In this document: positions 24,785-32,118 of the stretch, in pieces
Layout: the number at the start of each line of letters is the position of its first letter
Numbering within the stretch: the stretch's first letter is position 1
NCBI GenBank assembly: GCA_040380755.1
Contig: JBEIIL010000016.1
Coordinates: 1 to 41,588 of the forward strand
Origin: Alsobacter sp040380755
GTDB taxonomy: Bacteria; Pseudomonadota; Alphaproteobacteria; Rhizobiales; Beijerinckiaceae
DNA: 41,588 nucleotides
Direction of reading: 5' to 3'
Translations under genes and position numbers: made by a program
The notes under the pieces: model-generated
What the model was told of the DNA's origin: nothing
Seen by the model: the letters and a program-made list of their open reading frames with translations, nothing else
Database searches by the model: none

Positions 24785-25794
24785 GCGTTGGAGGCGGCGA
24801 CCAGCCGGTCGAGCACGACCGCGGCCGCGCCGCTGTCCAGCGCCTGCCGGGCCTGGTCGGCGCCCTCCATCAGCGTTGCGGCGGCTCCGGCCACCACCAG
24901 GCCGGCAGCGGCGTTCAGCACGCCGATGTCGCGATAGGCGGTGTGGGCGCCGCCCAGCACCGCGCGCAGCGCCGCGGCGTTGTACTCCGCCTCGCCGCCC
25001 TTCAGGGCCGCCGGCTCGGCGCGCTCGAGACCGGCCTCCTCCGGCACGATGACGAAGCGCCGCACGCGGCCGTCCTCGAGGCCTGCGACGGCCGTTTCGC
25101 CCGTCGTGGTGATCTCGTCGAGGCCGTCACGCCCGTGCACAACCCAGACGCGGTCCGATCCAAGCGTCTGCAGGGTCCCGGCGAGCGCATCGAGCCAGCT
25201 CTCCGAGAACACGCCGAGGACCTGCCGGCGCACGCCGGCCGGGTTGGAGAGCGGACCCAGCAGGTCGAAGATCGTGCGGGTGCCCAGCTCGACGCGCACC
25301 GGCGCCACATGCCGCATCGAGGCGTGGTGAGTGGGGGCGAACATGAACCCGACACCGGCCTCGGCAATGCAGGCGCTGACGCGCGCCGGATCCAGCCCGA
25401 CCTTGACGCCGAGCGCCGCCAGCACGTCGGCCGTGCCGGATTTCGACGACGCGGCGCGGTTGCCGTGCTTGGCCACCGGCACGCCGCAGGCGGCGACGAT
25501 GATCGCCGCCAGGGTCGAGACGTTCCATGAGCCGGAATTGTCGCCGCCGGTGCCGACGATGTCGATGGCGTCGGCCGGCGCCGACACACGCAGCATCTTG
25601 TCGCGCATCGCCGAAACGGCGCCGGCGATCTCGTCCACGGTTTCGCCGCGCACCCGCAGCGCCATCAGGAAGGCGCCGGCCTGGGCCAGTGTCACGCCAC
25701 CCGACAGGATGGTGTCGAAGGCGTCCCGCGCCTCTTCGCGCGACAGCGGGCTGCCAGTGGCAACCTTAGCGATGATGGGCTTGAACGCGTCCAT
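24781..25794 (-). CDS. trpD: anthranilate phosphoribosyltransferase
   Basis: Joins anthranilate to PRPP. It has 337 residues, a normal length. The PRPP-binding motif reads GTGGDNSGSWNVSTL; many homologues have G in the position of the first N. It is followed by AKHGNRAASSKSGTADVL, and anthranilate-binding residues appear in the HHASMRHVAPVR region. The start is an ATG 22 bases after the trpG stop. It is not fused to TrpG, unlike E. coli. The stop overlaps trpC. Confidence 0.97.
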   Translation of the reverse strand: MDAFKPIIAKVATGSPLSREEARDAFDTILSGGVTLAQAGAFLMALRVRGETVDEIAGAVSAMRDKMLRVSAPADAIDIVGTGGDNSGSWNVSTLAAIIVAACGVPVAKHGNRAASSKSGTADVLAALGVKVGLDPARVSACIAEAGVGFMFAPTHHASMRHVAPVRVELGTRTIFDLLGPLSNPAGVRRQVLGVFSESWLDALAGTLQTLGSDRVWVVHGRDGLDEITTTGETAVAGLEDGRVRRFVIVPEEAGLERAEPAALKGGEAEYNAAALRAVLGGAHTAYRDIGVLNAAAGLVVAGAAATLMEGADQARQALDSGAAAVVLDRLVAASNA

Positions 25795-25816
25795 GGATGG
25801 CTCCGCAAGGCCGGGG

Positions 25817-26428
25817 TCAGGCGCCCGCGCGGGGGCGGTTCGTCTTATTCCATTCGCCGGCGAGGTCGAGGAAATTCTTGAGGATCGTCAACCCGTGCTC
25901 GGACAGGATGCTTTCGGGGTGAAACTGCACCCCGTGCACCGGCAGGCTGCGGTGCGAAAGCCCCATCACCAGCCCGTCTTCGCTCTCCGCCGTCACGTCG
26001 AGGCTGTCGGGCAGCGTCTCGCGCGCCACGACAAGGGAGTGATAGCGCGTCGCCCGGAACGGCCCGTTGATGCCGCGAAACACCGTGCGGCCGCGATGCT
26101 GGATCGTCGAGACCTTGCCGTGCATCGGCCGCGGCGCCCGCACCACGTCCCCGCCAAAGCACTGGCCCATCGCCTGCAGGCCGAGGCACACACCGAACAG
26201 CGGAATCACCGGGGCAGCCTGCGCGATCAGGTCGAGACAGATGCCGGCCTCGTTGGGCGTGCAGGGCCCCGGCGACAGCACGATCGCGTCGGGTGCGCTG
26301 GCCATCAGCGCATCGACCGTGGTCTCGTCATTGCGCACCACCGTCACCGTGGCGCCGAGCTTGCCGAGCTCGTGCACCACGTTCCAGGTGAAGCTGTCGT
26401 AATTGTCGACGAGGGTGACGGCCGTCAT
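25817..26428 (-). CDS. trpG: anthranilate synthase glutaminase component
   Basis: Class I glutamine amidotransferase that delivers ammonia to TrpE; in many bacteria the same subunit also serves aminodeoxychorismate synthase (PabA). It has 203 residues. The start is VTLVDNYDSFTWNVVHEL, the oxyanion motif is LSPGPCTPNEAGICL, the nucleophile is Cys81 in PLFGVCLGLQAMGQ, and His170/Glu172 are in GVQFHPESIL. The ATG follows CAGGAACCCTG. It is separated from trpE by the Nudix gene, and a 66-base spacer precedes it. Confidence 0.95.
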   Translation of the reverse strand: MTAVTLVDNYDSFTWNVVHELGKLGATVTVVRNDETTVDALMASAPDAIVLSPGPCTPNEAGICLDLIAQAAPVIPLFGVCLGLQAMGQCFGGDVVRAPRPMHGKVSTIQHRGRTVFRGINGPFRATRYHSLVVARETLPDSLDVTAESEDGLVMGLSHRSLPVHGVQFHPESILSEHGLTILKNFLDLAGEWNKTNRPRAGA

Positions 26429-26494
26429 CAGGGTTCCTGCTGGACCGGGACCGCCGGCCGCCGGCGCTGTTTTGGGCCGGAGCGGGCGGAACCG

Positions 26495-27016
26495 TCAAGC
26501 CGGCGTCGCAAACCGCGCAAACGCCGCCACCACGCGCTCATAGACCGGGCGCTTGTAGGGCACGACGCGCCCGGGCAATTCGGCCAGCGGCAGCCAGTCC
26601 CAGGCCGAGAACTCCGGCATCTCGCTGCCGCCAGGCGCCAGCACGTCGATTTCTGCCGGATCACCTGTGAAGCGGAAGGCCGCCCAGCGCTGCTCCTGGC
26701 CGCGAAACGGGGTCAGCTTGTGGGCCGGCCCGTCATAGGGCGGGAAATCATAGCGCCACCACTCTGTCGTCGCCCCGAGGAGGTCCGCCGAGCGAACATT
26801 GGTCTCCTCGAACAGCTCGCGCCGGGCCGCCGTCTCGATGTCCTCGTCGCGCTCGATGCCGCCCTGCGGCATCTGCCACTCGAACCCCGGCAGGACGATC
26901 TCGGGGCCAGCGCTGAACGACCGTCCGGCAAAGACGAGACCGCGATGGTCAAACAGCGCCACGCCGACATTCGGCCGCCACGGCCGCGGATCGTCGACCG
27001 GCGCCGCGCCGGTCAC
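26495..27016 (-). CDS. rppH: RNA pyrophosphohydrolase-type Nudix hydrolase
   Basis: Probably removes pyrophosphate from the 5' end of mRNA (or from dinucleoside polyphosphates), triggering RNase E decay. It has 173 residues. RPNVGVALFDHRGLVFAGRS, the Nudix box GGIERDEDIETAARRELFEE, and WWRYDFPPY, KLTPFRGQEQRW and EFSAWDWLPLAELPGRVVPYKRPVYERV are all RppH-like. The Nudix box ends EETNV where EEtGv is usual, so Asn replaces the late Gly. GTG at 27016 is the chosen start because it overlaps the trpE stop by four bases (GTGA) and gives a family-length protein. An ATG at 27094 would bury 26 codons inside trpE. A Nudix gene between trpE and trpG is unexpected. Confidence 0.9.
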   Translation of the reverse strand: MTGAAPVDDPRPWRPNVGVALFDHRGLVFAGRSFSAGPEIVLPGFEWQMPQGGIERDEDIETAARRELFEETNVRSADLLGATTEWWRYDFPPYDGPAHKLTPFRGQEQRWAAFRFTGDPAEIDVLAPGGSEMPEFSAWDWLPLAELPGRVVPYKRPVYERVVAAFARFATPA

Positions 27017-28539
27017 TGGCCGCGCCCGGCCGCACTGGCGAAGCGCACGGCCTCCTCGGCCGCCCGGAACAGCGCCTTGGCCTTGTTGACGCATTCGGCC
27101 TGCTCTCTGTCGGGATCGCTGTCATGGACGATCCCGGCACCGGCCTGCACATACATGCGCCCGTCCTTGACGACGGCCGTGCGCAGCACGATGCAGGTGT
27201 CCATCTCGCCGGACGCGCCGAAATAACCGATGCAGCCGGCATAGATGCCGCGCTTCTCGCTCTCCAGCTCGTCGATGATCTGCATCGCCCGCACCTTCGG
27301 CGCACCCGAGACGGTGCCGGCCGGGAACCCGGCCACCAGCGCGCCCAGCGCGTCGTGCCGGGAGTCGTCGAGCTGGCCCTCGACATTCGAGACGATGTGC
27401 ATCACCTGACTGTAGCGCTCGAGGAAGAAGCTGTCCGTCACCGTGACGGTGCCGGTCTTCGACACGCGACCAACGTCGTTGCGGCCAAGATCGAGCAGCA
27501 TCAGGTGTTCCGAGCGCTCCTTCTCGTCGGCCAGCAGCTCCTCGCCCAGCGCCTGGTCGGCCGCGGCGTCGGCGCCGCGCGGCCGCGTGCCGGCGATCGG
27601 ACGGATCGTGACCGTGCCGTCGCGCACCCGCACCAGGATCTCCGGCGACGAGCAGACGATCTGGAACCCGCCAAAGTCGAGAAAGCACAGGAACGGCGCG
27701 GGATTGACCCGCCGCAAGGCCCGGTAGAGCGCGAAGGCCGGCAGCGCGAACGGTGCCTCGAAGCGCTGCGACAGCACCACCTGGAAGATGTCGCCGGCGC
27801 GGATGTACTCCTTCGCCCGCGCCACCATGTCCTTGTAAGCCTCCGGCATGGTGTTGGAAACGGCGGCCTGCGTCACCAGCCCCTCCGGTGCCGGCCCGCC
27901 CGGATGGGCCAGCGGCGCGTCGAGCGCCGCCACAACCGCGTCGATGCGCTCTAACGCCGCCGTATAGGCGGCCGCCGCGCCCGAGCCCGGCCGTGGCCTG
28001 ACCGGGCTCACCACCACGATCTCGTCGCGGACCGCGTCGAACACCACCATCACGGTCGGCCGCACCAGCACCGCATCCGGCACGCCGAGCGCGTCCGGAT
28101 TGGGCGGGCCAAGCCGCTCCATGTGGCGGACCATGTCGTAGCCCAGATAGCCGAACACGCCAGCCGCCATCGGCGGCAGACCAGCCGGCGTCGACGGGAT
28201 GGCGCTTTCGGCGAGAAGCGCCCGCAGCGCCTCCAGCGGTGCGCCGAGGCAGGGCTGGAACGCGTCCGGATCGGACAGCGCCGTCCGGTTGATCTCCGCC
28301 ATCACGCCCTGGCAGCGCCAGACGAGGTCCGGCGCCAGGCCGATCATCGAGTAGCGGCCGCGCACGGCGCCGCCCTCGACCGATTCCAGCAGGAACGCGT
28401 GCTGCGGGTGAGCGGCCCGTAGCTTCAGGAACGCCGAGACCGGCGTCTCCAGGTCACCGACCAGGACGGTCCGGACGAGCTGGGCAGCGCCGGTTTCGTA
28501 AGCGTCCGAGAAGCCGGCGAAGTCCGGCGTCGCCACCAT
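27013..28539 (-). CDS. trpE: anthranilate synthase component I
   Basis: Makes anthranilate from chorismate with ammonia from TrpG. It has 508 residues. The N-terminal AFLLESVEGGAVRGRYSMIGL contains the LLES motif that forms the tryptophan feedback site. The chorismate-binding domain has IAGTRPRGADAAADQALGEE, LMLLDLGRNDVGRVS, SNVEGQLD and FPAGTVSGAPKVRAMQIIDE. The ATG at 28539 sits 2 bases after the ppiD-like stop; the frame is open far upstream but reads as shadow of that gene. No leader peptide or attenuator precedes it, so control by tryptophan is likely through the enzyme or through the distant operon promoter. It is not fused to TrpG, in contrast to the TrpE(G) fusions of Rhizobium relatives. 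Confidence 0.96.
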   Translation of the reverse strand: MVATPDFAGFSDAYETGAAQLVRTVLVGDLETPVSAFLKLRAAHPQHAFLLESVEGGAVRGRYSMIGLAPDLVWRCQGVMAEINRTALSDPDAFQPCLGAPLEALRALLAESAIPSTPAGLPPMAAGVFGYLGYDMVRHMERLGPPNPDALGVPDAVLVRPTVMVVFDAVRDEIVVVSPVRPRPGSGAAAAYTAALERIDAVVAALDAPLAHPGGPAPEGLVTQAAVSNTMPEAYKDMVARAKEYIRAGDIFQVVLSQRFEAPFALPAFALYRALRRVNPAPFLCFLDFGGFQIVCSSPEILVRVRDGTVTIRPIAGTRPRGADAAADQALGEELLADEKERSEHLMLLDLGRNDVGRVSKTGTVTVTDSFFLERYSQVMHIVSNVEGQLDDSRHDALGALVAGFPAGTVSGAPKVRAMQIIDELESEKRGIYAGCIGYFGASGEMDTCIVLRTAVVKDGRMYVQAGAGIVHDSDPDREQAECVNKAKALFRAAEEAVRFASAAGRGQ

Positions 28540-28541
28540 GC

Positions 28542-30440
28542 TCAGAGACCGCCGCCGATGGTCTGCCGCATCAGGGCATCGTTGGTGCTGGTGCCGAGTT
28601 CGGCCTGCGTCTTCTGCACATAGGCCGACAGGATGTCGTCGCCGATCGCCATCCGCAGCTGCTCGTCGAGCTGGGTGGCCGCCTGGGTCGTCGACAGCAG
28701 CGGCGGCACCTCGGCGCCGGTGACGCGCAGCACCAGCCGCTCCTGCGGCGTCGCGCCGACGGCGCTGGCGAGCTCGCCGACCGGTGTTGCGAACACCTGC
28801 GAGACAGCCGCCGTCGGCAGGCCCGCCCCGCCCTGGCGGCGGATATCGACAGCGGTTTTCACCTCGGTGCCGAGCGCGGCGGCGGCATCCTCCATCGACT
28901 GGCCGGCGCGCACGGCCTTGAGCACCTCCGCCGCCTTGTCGGCGACACGTGTCGCGGTCTCGTCGGCCATCCACGCCGCTTCGACCTGGGCCTTCACCTC
29001 GGCGAGCGTGCGGTCGCGCGCCGGTTCGATGCCGGCGATCTCGAACCACACCCAGCCGCCCTCGCGGCTCGCCACGGCCTCGTTGTCGACGCCGATATCG
29101 GACGCGAACACCGCCTTCAGCAGCGCCTCCCGGTCCGGCAGCGCCAGCGGCTGTCCGGCCTTGTCGCGGCCGAGACGGTCGATGCCGTTGACCGTGTTCA
29201 CGGTCAGCTTCAGATCCTTGGCAATTTCGGACAGGGGACGCGCCGAGGCGCGCTGGTCCTCGATCTTGTCATGTACCGCCTGCACAAGCTCGCGAGCCCG
29301 CCCGCGAGCGATCTCGGTGCGGATCTCGGCGAAAGCTTCTTCGAACGGCTTCATCGCCTCGGCCTGGATTGACGCGACCCGAACGAGGACGGTGCCGAAA
29401 CGGCCCTGGACCGGCGCACTAACACTGCCGGCGGGCAGCGCGAAAGCGGCGTCCGCGACGGCCGGATCGATGATCGCCTCGCGGCTGACGAGCCCGAGGT
29501 CGATGTCACTGGCCCCGAGATTGCGCTCGGCGACCAGCGCATCGAAGGCGAGCCCGCCCTTGAGCCGCTCGGACGCGGCATTGGCCTCGTCCGCCGACGG
29601 AAACACGATCTGCTGCACGGACCGTCGCTCGGGCTGGCCGAAGCGTTCCGGATTGGCCTTGTAGAATGCTCTTGCCTCGGCCTCGTTGACGGTGTCGGGC
29701 TGGGCCACATCGGCGGCACCGAGCGCCACATAGGTGAAGCGGCGGTAGTCCGGCGCGCGGAAGGACGCCTTGCGCTGGTCAAAGAAGGCCTGGAGCTGCG
29801 TCGCGTCCGGCGGCGGCACGGCGCCGATGCGGTCGGGCCCCAGCGTCAGATAGGTGATCGACCGCGTCTCCGACTGGTACCGGTGGATCGCCTCGCGCAG
29901 CGCCGCGGGAACGCCGGGCTGGCCCGCCAGCGTATCGGCGAGCTGCTGGCGCAGATAGACGGCACGCTGCGCTTTCATGAAGGCCTGCTCGGTAAAGCCG
30001 TTGCTGCGGATCAGCTCGTTGAAGCGGGCCCGGTCGAACTGGCCGTTGGCACCGCGGAAGGTCGGGTCGGTCAGGATCGCCTTGATGATCGTGTCGTCGG
30101 AAATCGCCAGCCCATAGCTGCGGGCGCGATTGTCGAGGGCCGCCTCCGTCATCATCTTCGACAACACCTGTCGCTCGAGGCCGAACGATCGGGCCTCTTC
30201 GTTGGTGACCGCCCGTCGGGCGCGGCGCGAGAGTTGCTGCAACTCCTGCTGGTAGGCATCGCGGAACGCCACGGCGGTAATGTCGGTCGAGCCAACGCTC
30301 GCCACCGTCTGCCGGTTGGTGCCGCGCACCATGTCGCCGATGCCCCAGACGGCGAAGCTGAGGATGAGGAAGCTGAAGAGGATCGCCACCACGATCTTGC
30401 CCAGCCAGTTCTGTCCGGCCTTGCGAATGCCCTGCATCAT
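28542..30440 (-). CDS. PpiD-like periplasmic peptidyl-prolyl isomerase / chaperone
   Basis: Membrane-anchored folding factor of the SurA/PpiD class, 632 residues. One N-terminal helix (~14-36, LGKIVVAILFSFLILSFAVWGIG) anchors it with the rest in the periplasm. A SurA_N-like domain follows (~40-240, with DAYQQELQQLSRR and GFTEQAFMKAQRAVYLRQQL). A parvulin-type domain comes next (~265-375, RRSVQQIVFPSADEANAASERLKGG read in two parts, then DIDLGLVSREAIIDPAVADAAF). It is weakly conserved and the usual isomerase residues are hard to place. A long C-terminal helical part follows. Two adjacent ATGs lie at 30440 and 30437; AAGGA precedes. It is first in the operon that continues into trpE, as in related alphaproteobacteria. 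Confidence 0.9.
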   Translation of the reverse strand: MMQGIRKAGQNWLGKIVVAILFSFLILSFAVWGIGDMVRGTNRQTVASVGSTDITAVAFRDAYQQELQQLSRRARRAVTNEEARSFGLERQVLSKMMTEAALDNRARSYGLAISDDTIIKAILTDPTFRGANGQFDRARFNELIRSNGFTEQAFMKAQRAVYLRQQLADTLAGQPGVPAALREAIHRYQSETRSITYLTLGPDRIGAVPPPDATQLQAFFDQRKASFRAPDYRRFTYVALGAADVAQPDTVNEAEARAFYKANPERFGQPERRSVQQIVFPSADEANAASERLKGGLAFDALVAERNLGASDIDLGLVSREAIIDPAVADAAFALPAGSVSAPVQGRFGTVLVRVASIQAEAMKPFEEAFAEIRTEIARGRARELVQAVHDKIEDQRASARPLSEIAKDLKLTVNTVNGIDRLGRDKAGQPLALPDREALLKAVFASDIGVDNEAVASREGGWVWFEIAGIEPARDRTLAEVKAQVEAAWMADETATRVADKAAEVLKAVRAGQSMEDAAAALGTEVKTAVDIRRQGGAGLPTAAVSQVFATPVGELASAVGATPQERLVLRVTGAEVPPLLSTTQAATQLDEQLRMAIGDDILSAYVQKTQAELGTSTNDALMRQTIGGGL

Positions 30441-30687
30441 GGAGCGGATCGTCCTTCGTACCTGCGCACCGGCCCGCGGCCTATGCAGTCTCTGGGGGCG
30501 CCGGAAGACCCGGCGACGGGGCGGCGCATCATATGGATCGGGACCCGGAGCCGCAACGCTGCCCCCCGGTCTCCCTTTCGGGCCGGCCCGGCATCTGCTA
30601 TCCGGCGGCCCGATGCAAGGGCGCAAGTGAGAGTTTCGGCCGATCACGGCCGCACCGTGGCGTTTTTGTGCAGGCCGGGAGGACATC
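30441..30687. other. divergent intergenic region ppiD-like / tpiA
   Basis: This 247-base gap between two divergently transcribed genes must hold the promoters for the ppiD-trp-moa operon (minus) and for tpiA (plus). Ribosome binding sites are visible at both ends: AAGGA for the minus gene, and GGGAGG before the tpiA ATG. No convincing -35/-10 pair was found on either strand, and no small gene or tryptophan-rich leader was seen. Confidence 0.4.
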
Positions 30688-31455
30688 ATGGCTGACGTCG
30701 CGCGCCCACGCCCGTTGGTGGCGGGCAACTGGAAGATGAACGGCCTGCGGGCGGCCCTGGCCGAACTCCCGCGCTTCGCCGAGGGCTACGACGCGGCCCT
30801 GCGCGCCAAGGTCGACCTCATGGTGTGCCCGCCGGCAACCCTGCTGTACCTGTCGAGCGCGGTCTTCATCGGCACCCGCATCGCCACCGGCGGACAGGAC
30901 TGCCACGCCGCCGCCAAAGGTGCCCACACCGGGGACCTCTCCGCCGAGATGCTGGCAGATGCCGGGGCGCAGGCCGTCATCGTGGGCCACTCCGAGCGGC
31001 GCGCCGACCATGGCGAGACCGACGCAATGGTCCGCGCCAAGGCCGAGGCGGCCTGGCGGGCCGGGCTGACAGCCATCATCTGCGTCGGCGAGACTCGCGC
31101 CGAGCGCGAGGCCGGACGGACACTGGCCGTTGTGCGCCGCCAGCTGCGCGGCTCGGTGCCGGATGGCGCCACGCCAGCGACGCTGGTTGTCGCCTACGAG
31201 CCCGTCTGGGCCATCGGCACGGGCCTGACGCCGACCACCGCGGACGTTGCCGGGGTGCACGGCATGATCCGCTCCGAGCTGAGCAAGCTGGTCGGCAAGG
31301 CCGCTGCGCCTGCGGTCCGGATCCTGTACGGCGGCTCCGTCAAGCCCGGCAATGCCGCCGAGCTGATGGCGGTGGCCGACGTCGACGGTGCGCTGGTGGG
31401 CGGCGCCAGCCTGACCGCCGCCGATTTTCTGGGCATCGCCGCCACCTACCGCTGA
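30688..31455 (+). CDS. tpiA: triosephosphate isomerase
   Basis: Interconverts dihydroxyacetone phosphate and glyceraldehyde 3-phosphate. It has 255 residues and is a TIM barrel. The catalytic Lys16 lies in VAGNWKMNG, the His in IVGHSERR, the Glu in VVAYEPVWAIGTG, and the phosphate-binding YGGSVKPGNAAEL near the end. A strong GGGAGG precedes the ATG. It opens the plus-strand block tpiA-secG-pyrG. The neighbours share no pathway, but this order is common in alphaproteobacteria. Confidence 0.97.
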   Translation: MADVARPRPLVAGNWKMNGLRAALAELPRFAEGYDAALRAKVDLMVCPPATLLYLSSAVFIGTRIATGGQDCHAAAKGAHTGDLSAEMLADAGAQAVIVGHSERRADHGETDAMVRAKAEAAWRAGLTAIICVGETRAEREAGRTLAVVRRQLRGSVPDGATPATLVVAYEPVWAIGTGLTPTTADVAGVHGMIRSELSKLVGKAAAPAVRILYGGSVKPGNAAELMAVADVDGALVGGASLTAADFLGIAATYR

Positions 31456-31494
31456 GGGCTGGGGGCTTTCACCCCGGCTCGGGCATTCCCATCT

Positions 31495-31522
31495 TTGCGC
31501 AGGCGGCGGCGCGTGCTAGATG
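31495..31522 (+). promoter_or_regulatory. weak candidate secG promoter
   Basis: TTGCGC (31495-31500), a 16-base spacer and TAGATG (31517-31522) lie 70 bases before the secG ATG in the 138-base tpiA-secG gap. The match is modest: three of six in each box. Confidence 0.25.
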
Positions 31523-31593
31523 CGCCACGTGTGTGCGCAGCCGCCGGGCGTCTCGATCGGGACGCCGCCGGCTACGTTGGTTTGGACGGATCC

Positions 31594-31977
31594 ATGCAGC
31601 AGGTTCTGATCGTCATCCACCTCCTTGTCGTTCTGGCGCTCGTCGGGGTGATTTTGCTGCAGCGCTCAGAGGGCGGCGCGCTCGGCGGCCTGTCGGGCGG
31701 CGGCGGCGTGTCGGGCTTCCTCACCGGCCGCGGCCAGGCCAATGCGCTGACCCGCGCCACCGCGATCCTCGGCACCGTGTTTTTCTGCACCAGCCTGGCG
31801 CTGGCCATCCTGGCAGGCGCCAACCGGGCGCCGAAGTCCATCTTCGATACGGCCCCGTCGGCCTCGGGTGCCCCGGCAACGCCGGTTGCGCCGCCCTCGG
31901 GCGGCGTGCTCGACCAGCTGCGCCAGCTGGAGAGCCAGCAGGGCGCCCCCGCAGCGCCCGTGCCCGCACCCCGCTGA
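31594..31977 (+). CDS. secG: preprotein translocase subunit SecG
   Basis: Small subunit of the SecYEG channel. It has 127 residues. Two membrane helices (~3-20 VLIVIHLLVVLALVGVILL and ~55-75 AILGTVFFCTSLALAILAG) flank the conserved loop LLQRSEGGALGGLSGGGG and the FLTGRGQANALTRATA segment. The C-terminus is an Ala/Pro-rich tail (residues ~85-127), longer than in E. coli and typical of alphaproteobacteria. The ATG at 31594 is chosen because the family sequence starts there; the frame is open 33 codons upstream. Confidence 0.95.
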   Translation: MQQVLIVIHLLVVLALVGVILLQRSEGGALGGLSGGGGVSGFLTGRGQANALTRATAILGTVFFCTSLALAILAGANRAPKSIFDTAPSASGAPATPVAPPSGGVLDQLRQLESQQGAPAAPVPAPR

Positions 31978-31985
31978 TCGACCGG

Positions 31986-32014
31986 GGGCCGGGACACCGG
32001 CCCTCCTGCTTTTT
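31986..32014 (+). terminator. possible terminator after secG
   Basis: GGGCCGG (31986-31992), loop GACA, CCGGCCC (31997-32003), six bases, then TTTTT (32010-32014). The U tract is displaced from the stem, so termination may be partial. Confidence 0.5.
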
Positions 32015-32118
32015 GGGGCCGGCACGACACGTCGCCGGTCGCAACACCTGTGGAGAGGCCCCGGGGACGCCGGCCGCCATTAGGCGAATCGGATGCTCTG
32101 GCTTAAACGGAAATCCCC

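Noticed and set aside
24781..25794. Asn in the TrpD GTGGD motif as a sign of altered function
   Set aside because: The position is variable among homologues (Gly, Ala or Ser are common) and all other conserved residues are intact.
30441..30687. Trp leader peptide or attenuator for the trp operon
   Set aside because: No short frame with consecutive Trp codons was seen in the gap, and trpE itself starts two bases after the preceding gene.
31460..31485. GC stem with one G-T pair just after tpiA as a terminator
   Set aside because: It is followed by TCGGGCATT rather than a U tract; evidence is too weak.
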